Source of the DNA: Aphrocallistes beatrix
Taxonomy: Eukaryota > Porifera > Hexactinellida > Sceptrulophora > Aphrocallistidae
NCBI GenBank assembly: GCA_963281255.1
Contig: OY725499.1
Coordinates: 2,426,096-2,490,095 of the forward strand
Direction: 5' to 3'
Length of the DNA: 64,000 nucleotides
Shown here piece after piece: positions 20,981 through 33,271 of this stretch (position 1 is the first letter of the stretch; each line of letters begins with the position of its first letter). The translations under genes were made by a program, and so were the position numbers. Below the pieces are notes generated by a model. That model made no database searches. It saw only the letters and a list, made by a program, of their open reading frames with translations, and had not been told where the DNA came from.

Positions 20981-23900
20981 TCAACTCTCAGATTTAATTA
21001 TTTCGTCTAAATCATCATCTGAAGAAGTTAGCTCTTGTTTTGCTGCGTTTTCTCCAGATGAACTTTCAGGAGAATATCTCTGCTCACTATATCCCACTTC
21101 ACTGTTCCCTTTCCCAATATTTCGTTTGTATCTGATTCTTTTGTTTCCAAACCAATTGCTAACCTATCAAATACAATTGTTAGGGAATTTTAGGCCATAC
21201 TTTAGGTCAACCTCAAAAAATACAGTAGATATTGGATATAGTATTATAACCAATATATCACTATCCAATAAAATTGGTATGTAATATCATCGACGGGGAG
21301 ATCTCAAATCGGACAAAGTCATCACTATATCCAATATCTACTGTAGTTAATAATAATATATGTGCTATCTTGGACAAATCCTGGAAACATTAAAACGTTG
21401 GTTAGCAATTTTAATGAAAAGAATAAATCCTGTACAATGATCAACCTATGGAAAATACATCTTTCTTCCATTTTGCCGAAATAATTTTCATCTCGACATA
21501 ATGTCCTTTCTTAAAATGCATATATGTATGATATCAGAATATAAATTTCCAGCTTTTTGTATAAAGAAAGCAATTATAACTATTTCACCGGTCCTTCATT
21601 AATATAAAGACAATTTAATAACAATTTATTGCGAGGATGGGACATACATATATAAGTACGGAATTGGTTGAAAAAACTACCAGTCGCAAGTTCGAGTCTC
21701 AGCCGAAAATGTCAACTAATCACGGACTTGTGACATCATTGTCACCCTTTTATAATTATAAATTTCAGTTTTTTGGCCATACCTCTGCATTATATGTGAT
21801 AGAAGGTTGAAATTTGAATGGCAAGTACATACGTAATAACTTTCTTCAGATGACTATAACGGGCGATTTCACGGACACAAAGCGTTCGCCATGATATGAA
21901 GCAATTTATAATTTTAAAAGTCAGAGTAAATTGTCCATATCTGTAAACTATTACATTTAGTTAAAAATTGTATTATTGGTGAATGGAAGTTAACTATTGC
22001 CTATCATATGTCACAATTTATTGGCGTCTAGCATTCACAATTTCGAGATAGATCTCGAGTTAGTCAAACTATATTTCTCTAACAATGTGTGAACATTCCA
22101 ACGAAAATTTCTACACATTTCTAAACAACTGATCAATAGATTTCCTGTGATAATTAGACATTAATCGTACCCTTATAATGGAATAAAACAGGTAAGAAAA
22201 TTGCCTCAATCTTTTCAAAAAATGCCTAGTTGCGCAATATGATGACAATACACATTTTGACAACGGATTTGGGTACTATGACATATGGTTTATATATGCT
22301 GGCAATATATTTCTAAGGTTTATCGTGACTAGGAAACAATCTTTGTTTCTGTGAAATCCCGTAACTACTATTTCACCCATGGTCCAAAAATCATAGAGTG
22401 CACCACTGTCTCGTACTTGTATATAGAATGCTATAGTTAAACCTAGCAAAAATTCTTATGAGTTTATTTTGATATCGAGGGACCATAGTATACCATCCAC
22501 ATTGAAAATTGATTCAACGTATAATAAGTCTAAATATGTAAGGTATTTCGTATGATATTATACTTGTTATACGTAATACACGTATGTATTAAACAACTTA
22601 GTTAATAATACCCCGGAAATTTAGGAGCGCGCTCCGCTAATCGTTTATGTAAATGTTTTTCAAATTACTTCCTCAAAAAATGGACTAATGCATTAAAATT
22701 AATTCGGGTAATATAGAGTAATATGGGTACGATCCTGTCACGAAAAAATTGGTCCGGGGGGACCAATTTTGGCAGGCCAAAACTGGTCCGCCCCTGCCAA
22801 AATTGGTCCGGGTTAAATTTTGTGTCATTTTATTACGTACACTAAAGTAGTCCTCTCCTCATAGGATGTGCTGACATTACAACAAGTATGTAGAAGTTTT
22901 ACTATTGCGTCCCGCCATTTCCCTTTAACACTGCGCCCGCTTTGATCATGACTCAAGTTGGCATTATTCATGTTAAAAAAATGTCTGTCGGTAGACCGAT
23001 AGTGCAGCTGACTTGGCATGTGAGATATGAATATTGTAATACATCGGGACTACTAAATTTTTGAAAACTCAAATTTCGCAGCGTACGGAGATACATACAT
23101 ATGGACGGATGTGGTACACCGTCCTTGCCATAGGGGCATCTTTCTGCGGAAACTGCACTAAAAATGGTCCTCCGGACTAGATTTGGCAGCCAAAACTGGT
23201 CCCCCCCGGACCAATTTTGGCGACCAAAACTGGCCCCCCGGACCAAGTTTGGGACCAGATTTAGCCAGGGGGGACCAATTTTGGCCTGACAATCCTACCA
23301 ATCTTTTAAAATAGTAAGTCTAGTTAGCACAATTGCCCCGTTAGAACGGTTAGTCACACTGAGTAGGACGTGGATGATAAACAGTAGTGCTTTACGCTCC
23401 AATCCTTTTGTCCCAGAAAGTGTAATACATTTGGTTGACTTTTTCATTCCTCCAAAATGCCACTGAAGATAAACAATGTTATTATCTAACATAACTTAAT
23501 ATAGTTTTCCCCTCAAATATAGTGAGAAAAGAACGAGATCAGAACTTCTATTATTTATGTCGATTCATAATACGCATCCAGGCGTATGAGGCGCGCCTAC
23601 AGGTGCATAAATTTAAATCAAAATAGAACTAGCCGCGCAACGGTTGACATGGGGTTTTTAGGGGTGTAGATTTCGAATATTATATTTTCGGATCCATATG
23701 AGAAATTATTCGTTGACCTTTGTTTACAATATTTATATAAAGGAAAAAATTCCCCAAAATGTTAGATTGAGTAACTCCAGGCGCCCGCAGGGCGACTCTG
23801 TGGACACGCAGTGTCTGCAAGCCGCGCAGCGCAAGCAAGCGAAGCGTGCTTGTCTTATATATTAAAACACTAGGATTTTGTTTGTTTGTTTGTTTGTTTG

Positions 23901-26900
23901 TCCGAATTGATTGAAGAATTGGCAAGTCGTAGAGATACGAAAATTGGCATGTAGGTGTCAAATGATGAATCTAGGATTAAGTTCGAAAATCTAAGCGAAA
24001 TTTTCACACCTCTGCAAAAAAAATGGAAACCACATTTTCACACCTTTTCTATACAATACTATGTATGGCTTCACTCTCACAATAGAAATCATTGTACGAC
24101 ACTATTGTAGGCTGTCATTGTTATTATTACTTCAAAGCAATAACTTATAAAGATATCTCAATTATATTATAGTATATAACAATAAAAAAGGTGATGTGTA
24201 TATTTTCACACCTTTATATACATATTTTCACACGATTTGACAAATTTTGAAAATTATGATAGAGACTAGCTTCCAACGATTGACATGGGGTTTCTAGGGG
24301 TGTAGATTTCGAATATCATATTTTCAGATCGATATGATAAATTATTTGTTTACTTTTGTTTATATTAGATACATAAAGTAAACAAATTACAAAAATATGC
24401 TAGAGACTAGCTTCCAACTGTTGACATGGGGTTTTTAGGGGCGTAGAGTTCAAATATTATATTTTCAGATCGATATGTTAAATTATTTGTTTACTTTTGT
24501 TTACAATAGATATATAAAGTAAACAAATTACATAAATATGCAAGAGACTAGCTTCCAACGGTTGACAATAGGGGGTGTGGAATTCAAATATTATATTTTC
24601 AGATAGAGATGAGTAATTACTGGTTAACCTTTGTTTACAATATTTATATAAAGGAAAAAAATCCCAAAATTGGCTAGATTGAGTAACTCCACGCACCCGC
24701 AGGGCGACTCTGCGGACCCGCAGTGTCCGCAAGCCGCGCAGCGCAAGCAAGCGAAGCGCGCTTGTCGTAGTATTAAATACAAGTACTGAATCTAACAGTT
24801 ATTTAACTTTTTCCATATGATTTAATTACAGGGCTGAAACGAATAACCGAATATTCGTTTGCGTTAAATTGGAATAATACAGTTATTACACTTAATTGTT
24901 GAGTTCTTCAGTCGAAAAAAGAATTTTTCACTTATTGTGAAGATGGATTTACCTTAAATAATGTTAATCTCTATTCTTAGGAAATCGATCTCAGGATTAC
25001 TTTTCTAGACTTCAGTACCTACAATTATGTACAAATATCAGGTGAGTGTATGAATCCTTACTCATCTAAACGGACAAATATCCGAATATTAGTTCGTTAT
25101 GATTTCGAATGTCCGTTTCAGCCCTATTTAATAATAAATTTCACTCATTTGTATATGTACGTTTAGGTATTTACTCTGAGTCTAAACACGTAAGCAATTA
25201 TATAACAACTCTTTAGTATTAGATTTATACAACTGAATATTTATTTATTAGAATATTGATCTGGTATTTCAAACCCTGCATTTGAGTATTACTTTCAAAT
25301 TCTAAGGATTTTCACTTATAAGAATTGTAGTTATTTGAGCATTGTTTTTCTCATTCCCAATGGTACTACTTCAGTACTTTACATTGAGGAGACAGTTGAC
25401 TTTAGTTCTAGCTATTTCTGATTTTGTATGTTCTCTGAACTCTTGTTGATTGCCAATTGTTTCGAGTCATATTTCTAGAAGCGTTGTTGAAATTTATTCC
25501 AAAGAATAAACTGTATGGATGAACTCAGTTTTCAGTTATTATTTTAAATTATGCCATCTGATTGACTGTTTTGGATTCAGCTACCTATGAATTCAGTTGG
25601 AAGAATTTGATTGATTTCCAAAGTTCCCCGCTTCCCGAACCATTCATTTAACTTGTCCGAATATGTCCAACATAAATCATGGTGTCTGACCATTATATTT
25701 AACAATCAGTGCCCTAGCCTAGGCTAGTTTATTCCGAGGGTGGCTTTTATACAAATATATACTTTTAAATTTCTGCAAAAAACTGGGAGGTGTTAAAAAG
25801 TTAAATTTGGCATACAAGTAAATAATAGTTAGTCTACAATGGAGTTCGAAGATCTAAGCGAAATCTTCACACCTCGCCGAGATAGGTGACAATTTGTGCT
25901 GACCAATCATATTCGATTATTTTATAGTACAATACATTGGGATCTAAACAGTAGTGAATATATACATGTAATTTAATGCTATTCGTGATATTTTATTTAA
26001 TCGAATGATTAAATGCAGCTATTTTGAATCTATTATTTGAGTGTTAAAAGTTATATAAGATCAAAATGATTTGTTATAGTACATAACACATGCCTCGATT
26101 GTTGTTAACGTTACTCGGCTGAAGTTATTTGAGTCGTCGTTCAAATATAGTAACCTTTGAAATGTGAACTTTCTATGTGGTTTCAAATTGACAGCTTAAT
26201 ATTAAGCAAATTCCTTTTATCATGAACCTAATTTCCAGTTCTGAATTTATGGAATTAATGATTAACCGTATATAAATGACATTTTTTTTAGTAGAGAATT
26301 AGGAAGCAATCAACAGTTTCTTTGATATCTCTAGGCGCCCGCAATATCCGCAAGCCGCACAGCGGAAGCAAGCGATTGCTTGTTGAAAGTAACATCACTT
26401 GATTATTGTAAGTAACCAATAGGGAATAGATCTACTGGAGCCAGGCTCCCTCTGTCGAGATGTCTTTGTATCCATTTTAATAAAAATATGATGTGTAGAT
26501 GAGTTAAGTATTTTTAGGTTTTTAGTTAGGCCCACCTTCTACGTGTCTGATATGTCATTTAGAAAAATGCATAGGCTACACTTACTACCTTAAATCATTG
26601 TGTCACTCATTTCAAACAATATAATACCATTATTCATTGAGAGGACGATTTAACTTTTTAACAGAAACTTTATACCCTTGTAGATGTACAGGAGGTATGT
26701 TATTAGCAATTGCTCAAATAGCGAGATTATAAATTCAACAATTTCGGGGTTTAATCATGAAATATCATTATTATTTTGCCGCCAGTTTGCAAGTTTCCTT
26801 GTTAGCAAACAAATTTTGTTAAAATATGACTGGAACGGAAACTCACAATATCGGCTCAACACAGATAAAAATCTCAGAGTTCATAGTTCATTTATGATCA

Positions 26901-29900
26901 CTTCTTCTACAAGTATGTACGTAGGGATTCTTTGTATGATAATCTAGGAGAAACCCTTACGTATTTCATTCATAAGCAGCAATTCAATAGTTCCATTTAA
27001 AAAAGCCATTTACTATATTATTTGTGGTTAAGTGTGGCATTAATTACCAATCGTTATTAATACATAGATATATAATTATCAGATGTTCAGAAACAAAAGA
27101 CCGTGATTAATCTCATTGCTGATTAGAACATAGTATATCAATATATTTTATTATATTTTCTTTTGGTTGTGCATATCATGTTATTTTCCACGTGCTTCTT
27201 ATATAGAGTATTCGAGGGCAGAACTGTCATAAACTGACTACAAACGTTTTACATATTCACACAAAAAGCATAATTTCAATATTTAACATTACTCACCTGT
27301 CCTACTGTAATGTTGCATTGGGATGCGAGATCTGTCTTTACTTCATCGGGGGGATATGGGTTGTCAAGGTGTGAATAAAAATATTCATTCAAAACTTCAG
27401 TTGCTTGTTTGCTGAAGTTTTTTCTTCGCTTTTTCAAGTATCTCCCATCCAAAATGCTGTTCTTCACATTCAACACAACATCTATTACATTCATTTTTAG
27501 CTCTAAGAATATCGTTTGAGTCCTCTCGCGAGAGCCTTTCAGTATGAATTGAATGGCATCTTGTGAGATTGGGATGCATTGCGGTTGCTCTTTGAAGACA
27601 CCAAAAATTCCTCTTTCGTACTCTTCACACAAAACTTTCAACTTATCATATTCAGAATTATATACCTAAAAATAAACATTGAAATACAACAGTAAGATTT
27701 ATTATTTTTAATGTTTTCGCTATTTTCGGTAATAAACTATAATTACCATGTAAATAAGAAGTAATTACAAATACTTACAAATGTTATCTGAATTTTCTAA
27801 ATGCCCAATTATGTTGATTTGATTAGCATGCATTTTCTATAGAAATGTAAAATAGTGTCTTTTCCTTCATTAAAATAATAAAGACATAGAGAGAAAAATA
27901 TGTATTAAGTCTGATAATATATCACGCTGAAAAAAAGGTTTCCAAATTAATGTAAATGTAAATGTTTAAGTGGGCACGAGACTTTCTTATAAGGAATCTC
28001 TAAAGTGAAGACTTAGGATCGAAGTGTTATCTATTTTTCTACTTATTTTAATATTATTTATTATTGAGAATTTAATTCAAAAATCTAAGAAGTTAAAATC
28101 ATGAATAATTAATATAAAATCACAAGCTCATTGCTAGGATTTCTGAGTATAGCATGAAGGGATTTCCAGAATTTCTAGATGATTTTAGAAGTTCTATAGA
28201 AAACCTGTCCTACCTCTGTATAGTAGAACCTCGTTAATAGGAACACCATGGAACGGTCGAAATTTGCTCATATTATCCGGAGATTACATGTATTTTCCTC
28301 CGTATTATCCGGAGTTCCGTATTATCTGTATTATTTACCGGGTTCTACTGTATGTGTCATTGCATTAATCATGAAAGTTGTGGAAATTTTTTAAGATTAT
28401 TTTACCATTTTATTTGTAGCGAAATTCTTCAAAGACAAACCCTTAATATTAATACTCTTCTAATTGAGTTATCTAAGGCAATAACCAGGGATGGTAGAAA
28501 TGTTGTTAACGGCATCTAAATTGCTGTTAATAGAAGTGTTAACACAAGGCTTTCTTCCCCCAAAGATCACAATTGTAGCTAGATAGTTCCTTCTTTATTG
28601 TACTGTTATAATAGCAAAAGGATTCTTTCAATAGTTAACAATAAACAGTTGCTGTTAACAGCATATTAGTTGCTATGAACGTGCCTTCAAAAATTTAACA
28701 AAATATGAAAGTTGCTGTTCAGCAGTGCTGTTTCCATCCTGGAAATGACAGATAATATAATATTTGACCGTCTACGCCATAGGCGTAGAATTAGCCCAAT
28801 TAGCCCCCCACACTTTTCAAGATGTTGATCTGGCCTCTGTGTGATGTGAGGCTAGATCCACCAATTAAATCGAGGTGTCCTCAGCTAGAGGGTAGAATAT
28901 ACTTCTTTTTAGAAGAATTTAGTACGTATTGAATGACGTATATTTTTGCGACAGTACAAAGTATCAATTAAATTATGTTGCTTTTAAGATTTATCGCTAG
29001 ACTGATGGTGAGGCAGTGGGTCATTGGACCCCCTACTTTTTTGGAAAAATATGAAAACTCTATCGCCTATGGTCTGCACCATCCTGCAAAATCAATCCAA
29101 ATTGCTAAATTAGATATATGTATACATTACAAGCCTTTTATTATCGAGATGATACCCTGAAAATATCTTCGATTGCCAGAGTGTAGTTTCACACCCACGA
29201 CCACAGGGATCAGGACTGCTAGTGTCTGCTACGTGCTAGAAGTTAATTAGAAGTTAAAGTTACAAAATGGGCGTCATGCGGGCTATGTATGATATTTATT
29301 CATAGAAATGCATCAGTGTCATGAGTCTGTCAGTCGCTTCATATTTCATTAAATGTCTGACATTACATTTGATAGTTTGGTAGGCGTTTCCAATCTGTTA
29401 CACTTAACCATGAGTTTAAATGGGCGGTATTAAGTGGCGTTTACATCAAACCCAAAGTATGGAACACATTTTGACCTTCGTGACAAATTTATTACGTTAT
29501 CTTATTAACTATCATTCAGTTTGCATTGATTAATAATTCCTAATTTTTGACTAACACGTATAAAGTGCAATAGTATATGTGATGCAGAGATCTCTTCCCC
29601 AATTTAATTTTTTCTTAAGTATAAAGTTTAATTTCTTGGCTACTGGTATTTTAAAATAATATCTGAATTTTTCGAACTCGGATTATTTAAGTCAGTTACT
29701 GTGCTCGCTAATTTCTATAAAACACTTCTACCGATGTAGCCTTGCGGTATGGTGAGCTTGACCCGCGAGACTGCCCTGCTAATCTAATTTGTAATATTGG
29801 GTAGTCAGTCACCCCCTTCTAAATCCTGGATCCGCCCTTGATTTAAGTTTTCAAATTGAAAAATGACTTAATTAGTGTAAGCACTCCGTACTTGTTAAAT

Positions 29901-30571
29901 ACCTAGTATCACATGTAGTAGTACATGTTGCACGTATGCAATTGTTATCAACTTGACAAATTTGTATGCACTTGTTATCCGATATATTAGATTAGCAAAC
30001 TTTGAATTAGGCTTAATGTAGCTGATTAACAAGAAGCATCAAGAAATAGGAATATCCACCTATTTGTAAAATAATACAGTTATAAAGTTATAGTAAATGA
30101 ACCTTTTAGAGAATATTACATACTAAAACGAATTAATATTCAAATATTTAATTTAAAATTTACCTTTTTTATGCGTGTCAGTTTAGTGAAGTATTCGTGG
30201 ATATATGTTTGACTAACATCTTGCTCTTGAATGGAATCAAACATTTCTTCATCAGCACTAGTGATGCGCTCTCGTTCTAGCAATTCATCTAATTTCTCCA
30301 TCTCGGTTTGGAGGCTGAAATCGTTGCCATTTCTCTGTATTAGATCGAAGCTGTCTGCTTCCTTCTCTGCATAGAGCTCAAAGAGAACTTGGCGTATTGC
30401 ATCGCTGAGAGGAGAATCAAAGATTTCTTTCTGAATTGTCATTGAATCGTCTCTATCAATGTTCGTACATTGTATCAAAAGATCTGCTTCTTCTTGCCAG
30501 TTAGGATTGTCAATGCTTAATTGCTGGATATCCATATAAGAATCAAGCTGAGAAGAATCTGTAGTCGCCAT
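20981..30571 (-). CDS. PBC-class TALE homeobox transcription factor (PBX/Extradenticle family)
   Basis: Three exons on the minus strand, all phase 0: 30571-30164, 27665-27297 and 21163-20981. They give 319 residues. Exon 1 and the start of exon 2 correspond to the PBC region (EYDKLKVLCEEYERG...PISQDAIQFI), which in PBX mediates nuclear export and Meis contact. The TALE homeodomain spans about 212-277, with RYLKKRRKNFSKQATEVLNE, then HLDNPYPPDEVKT with the three-residue loop insertion (P-Y-P), and recognition helix VSNWFGNKRIRYKRNIGK. The intron falls inside the recognition helix region, between GQ and VSN. The tail is short and acidic (SSDDDLDEIIKSES). PBC proteins bind DNA with Hox and Meis partners. 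The N-terminal PBC-A part is short and poorly conserved relative to bilaterian PBX (over 400 residues). Confidence 0.9.
21221..21345. repeat. MITE with TACAGTAGATATTGGATA ends
   Basis: It starts TACAGTAGATATTGGATATA and ends with the complementary TATATCCAATATCTACTGTA. A second copy with the same ends and core (ATGTCATCGACTGGGGCACCTC-like) is at 36558-36726. Confidence 0.75.
22733..23290. repeat. Foldback element with TTGGTCC...GGACCAA clusters
   Basis: Both ends consist of alternating TTGGTCC and GGACCAATTTTGGC units with G or C runs between (for example TTGGTCCGGGGGGACCAA at about 22751, and four units at about 23165-23290). The two clusters are inverted relative to each other around a roughly 330-bp AT-rich centre. 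There is no transposase frame. Confidence 0.6.
23630..24765 (+). mobile_element. Head-to-tail Helitron-like elements with tandem central units
   Basis: A truncated element ends in the GC-rich tail at 23853. The next element begins at once (TATATATTAAAACACTAGGA, 23857 onward) and runs to its own tail at 24765. The second contains the 5' block (CCGAATTGATTGAAGAATTG, CTAAGCGAAATTTTCACACC) and then three to four tandem copies of the 130-140 bp unit (24240-24660). The tail contains the hairpin around GCGGACCCGCAGTGTCCGC and then GCAGCGCAAGCAAGCGAAGC. No protein is encoded. Confidence 0.68.
24829..25126. repeat. hAT-like MITE
   Basis: It starts CAGGGCTGAAACGAATA and ends CGTTTCAGCCCTA. It is flanked by 8-bp near-duplications TTTAATTA (24821-24828) and TTTAATAA (25127-25134). 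CAGGG ends and an 8-bp target duplication are hAT traits. A right-end fragment of the same family is at about 43260-43332. Confidence 0.7.
25730..26383 (+). mobile_element. Diverged Helitron-like element
   Basis: It contains the family body motif (GAAGATCTAAGCGAAATCTTC then ACACCTC) near 25848-25875 and ends in a shortened GC tail (CCGCAAGCCGCACAGCGGAA ending at 26383). It is older than the other copies. Confidence 0.5.
27666..30163. other. First intron of the PBC homeobox gene
   Basis: 2.5 kb with no coding exon. A MITE of about 135 bp at 28219-28354 starts TAGTAGAACCTCGTTAATAG and ends GGGTTCTACTGTA. Its outer sequence resembles the larger element at 57127-57556. About 29730-29850 carries dispersed-repeat-like sequence ending ATCCTGGATCCGCCCTTG. 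The rest shows nothing. Confidence 0.5.
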
Positions 30572-33271
30572 TATGATAATGAAATAGCAATCACAATTAT
30601 ATAAGCCACCACGAATAGAGAACGTTATTATATACGATATCAGTGATAAAGTTCTTTTATAGTGGAAGAAATATGTATAGTGAATGATGTATATTTCAAC
30701 ATAATTATCGTGGTTATGACATTTATTGTGGTATCACATTGCAAATTATCTGCACAGCATCATAACGTATATTTATCCTTAAATAAATCCATTAGATAAA
30801 ACTTTTAATCCTGGATTTTTGCTTATGTGTCGAAAGTTTGATTTTATAGACGACGAAATTATCGGATATTAATGTTGATTTGCGAGTAATAGAACTAATA
30901 AAAGCATTTTAATACCAAAGTCGATATATTTTAAAGTGCTTCTTGGACTGTTAGCAAAGCTACAGTAGAATTGCATAACTATACCATTGAAATAATCCTG
31001 TGTGTGAAAATGTGCTCCTCATGCATGTTTTTTAATATCTGCTGAATCAGCATTATTAGCAGCGTGTGTATTGAATCTATAAGCCATCATAATAGTACAA
31101 GAAGAGCACTACTGAAATGAGTGTTGAAGTTCGGTAGTTTATCTCCTAGCACGAATTTAAAAGGTAAGAAGTATTTCATTTTACAAATAGCTCTTAGTGT
31201 TTAGTATACTAGATGACAGCCAAAATATGAAACCGAATTGTCTTGTTACATACAGCTCCATGTAGTACGAATGTCTTCTGCCTTCTGCTATTTACAAATT
31301 GGAGAAATGTGTAAAAATATGAATATATACCTATAAAACATCGTGAGTGATGAAATTTCCCAAAGAAATGGCAGGTGCACATCTAAATCTTACATCTCAA
31401 TATGAGCATTTGATAAAATTCAGACTGTTAGATTGTACAGGATCTCGCGTGGGTACGTACTTGCGCACTGAAGACATAGTACACTGCCTATCTTAATTTT
31501 TCTATTAGAGCTAAATTGAGGATAATTGTGGGGGACAAGAAGCAATGTCGTCAGCTGAAATCATTCGCGAAGAAATTGTAAAATCCTAGAGGCATCATTA
31601 TCATCATCGTCAGACAATAATATGAATGGACTTTGAAAAATGAATAATATGCCAATAAAATATTTGTGAAATTACACAAGACAATATAATGTCTTATTAC
31701 TGTACTTTTGTTATAATATCAACACACTAAGACTTAAATCTAGAAGAATACTTGTCTTACTACTTATTAACACAGTATCTTTTGTAAAGTTCGGTCTTAC
31801 CAATTTGACTCTCTGATGCTAATTGAGGATATAATTACAAAGTTTCATATTAAATTGCCTATTCGCTATTGCAATACAATATGCCTTTATACTCGACTAT
31901 AAATATTAATCAAAGCAAGGCTAGTTTTATCCTTAAAATACAGTATACTACTAACCTTGAATCTTTAGAAGAAAAGGTATTTTTTAAAAACTAAGTCTAT
32001 ATTACGGTGCCATTCATGAACAAAGTTTATGATTTGACCATTTTCATGAATCTTGCTTGAACTTTTGACTTGCGGCATGAACTTGGCGTGAACTTTTTTT
32101 ATTTGGCAACTTGGCAAGAACTTTTTACTTTTGGCATGAACATGGCATGATTTTTTATTTGGTATGAACTCTGCAAGAACTTGGCAAGAACCTTTACGTT
32201 TGGCATGAACATGGCAAGAACTTTTTACCTTTGGAATGAACTTCTTTGATTTGGCATAACATTTAATTAATACTGTCTGGCATTAACATGGCATGAATAT
32301 TTTAAGGTATGTGGCGCATGCTAAACAACTCATCTGGCAACACTGCTATATTAGTTGTACAGACTATACTCTGTACAAGTGTATAGTGGTCTACTGCTAA
32401 AATACCCGAGTACCATTTTAGTTTACCGACTATACTATGTGCACTTACCTGCCAAAAATATTTGTACACCCCGATATTTTCCATCCAATTAGTTATAATA
32501 CGAATCTATTACTAGTAACAAAAACACTAAATTTTGATTCGAATTCGTTTTCTTCACATTCAAATTACTCAACTTATAAATTTTAACTTATTCTCCTTCA
32601 AGATTGAATATTTTCAACATTTGCAACCCTGTACCACATGTCACCAGTTATCACCACTGTATATGATGGGGCTTAAAGGGCTAATGTTTATCGGCAGGCG
32701 AAGTGGCTACTTTCGATCTGACACTTCATGACACAATTGTGTCACTTTGTGTCTTTTTAATGATTAAATCTCAAAGAGTAGCCAACTTATTTTGCATACT
32801 CGACGCCATTGGCTAGATTAAATGATTTAAATATGAGAATTTGAGGATAACTATTTCAAGAAACAAGATGGCTTAGAATTGCATCGAATAACTTAGTTTG
32901 GAACATTTATACTACGAAATGCGCTAGCGATAATGTCGCTGGAATTTAAACATAAAGATCGAATAAATAGATAACTCTCGTTAAAATATAAGAATGGAAA
33001 GTAAAAATTAGGTGTATGGAAGCTAGCTTGTGCAAGGGGGTGCTCGCATTCCTGATCAGCAGAGTGCAGGTAGGGCTGTCAGTACGCCTTACACTTATAA
33101 ACGCTTGTGTGGTTGAAAATAAATGGTGGGTGGGGCACATCTACACCTTAAAGGGATCTTGCATGCGATATTTGGCAGATATTGGATTGTTAGATTTCGC
33201 CGGATTTGCGCGTACGGACGTAGAGTGAAATATGACATTTTTTTTTGTAGTAGCGCGTACCCAGACTACTG
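30572..33271. other. Intergenic region between PBC homeobox and lipoxygenase genes
   Basis: No recognised gene. About 31118-31166 followed by GTAAGAA, then an acceptor (TTTTTCTATTAG, ending about 31507), a short open stretch (KLRIIVGDKKQCRQLKSFAK in one frame) and AATAAA at about 31657, could be a small plus-strand transcript; this is weak. A degenerate tandem array occupies 32030-32310. A fragment of the palindromic MITE family of 52355-52637 is at about 32451-32600. Confidence 0.35.
32030..32310. repeat. Degenerate tandem array of a TTGGCATGAAC(ATGGCAAGAAC) unit
   Basis: The motifs TTGGCATGAACATGGCAAGA, ACTTTTTACTTTTGGCATGA and close variants repeat with a period of roughly 28-32 bases for about 280 bases, mixed with half units (GGCAAGAAC, GGCATGAAC). 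The reading frame is not preserved, so it is not a protein repeat. Confidence 0.6.

Larger units (their letters stand above)
21164..27296. other. Second intron of the PBC homeobox gene (6.1 kb, repeat-filled)
   Basis: No coding exon is seen. From left to right it holds: a MITE at 21221-21345; repeat-body sequence with motifs of Helitron-like subfamily B at about 21690-21830; a relative of the 1-153 foldback at 22100-22330; a G-rich foldback at 22733-23290; Helitron-like elements at 23630-24765; a hAT-like MITE at 24829-25126; and another Helitron-like element at about 25730-26383. About 26400-27296 has nothing recognisable. Confidence 0.6.

Noticed and set aside
21680-21720. Apparent tRNA B-box (AAGTTCGAGTCTC), possible SINE head
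   Set aside because: No matching A box at the right distance; the flanking sequence resembles the Helitron-like body.
23872-23902. Telomere-like or CRISPR-like short repeat (GTTT)n
   Set aside because: A simple microsatellite at the start of a Helitron-like element; no spacer-repeat structure.
26684-26947. 87-codon frame in the PBC homeobox intron
   Set aside because: No homology, ordinary AT-rich composition, no splice support.
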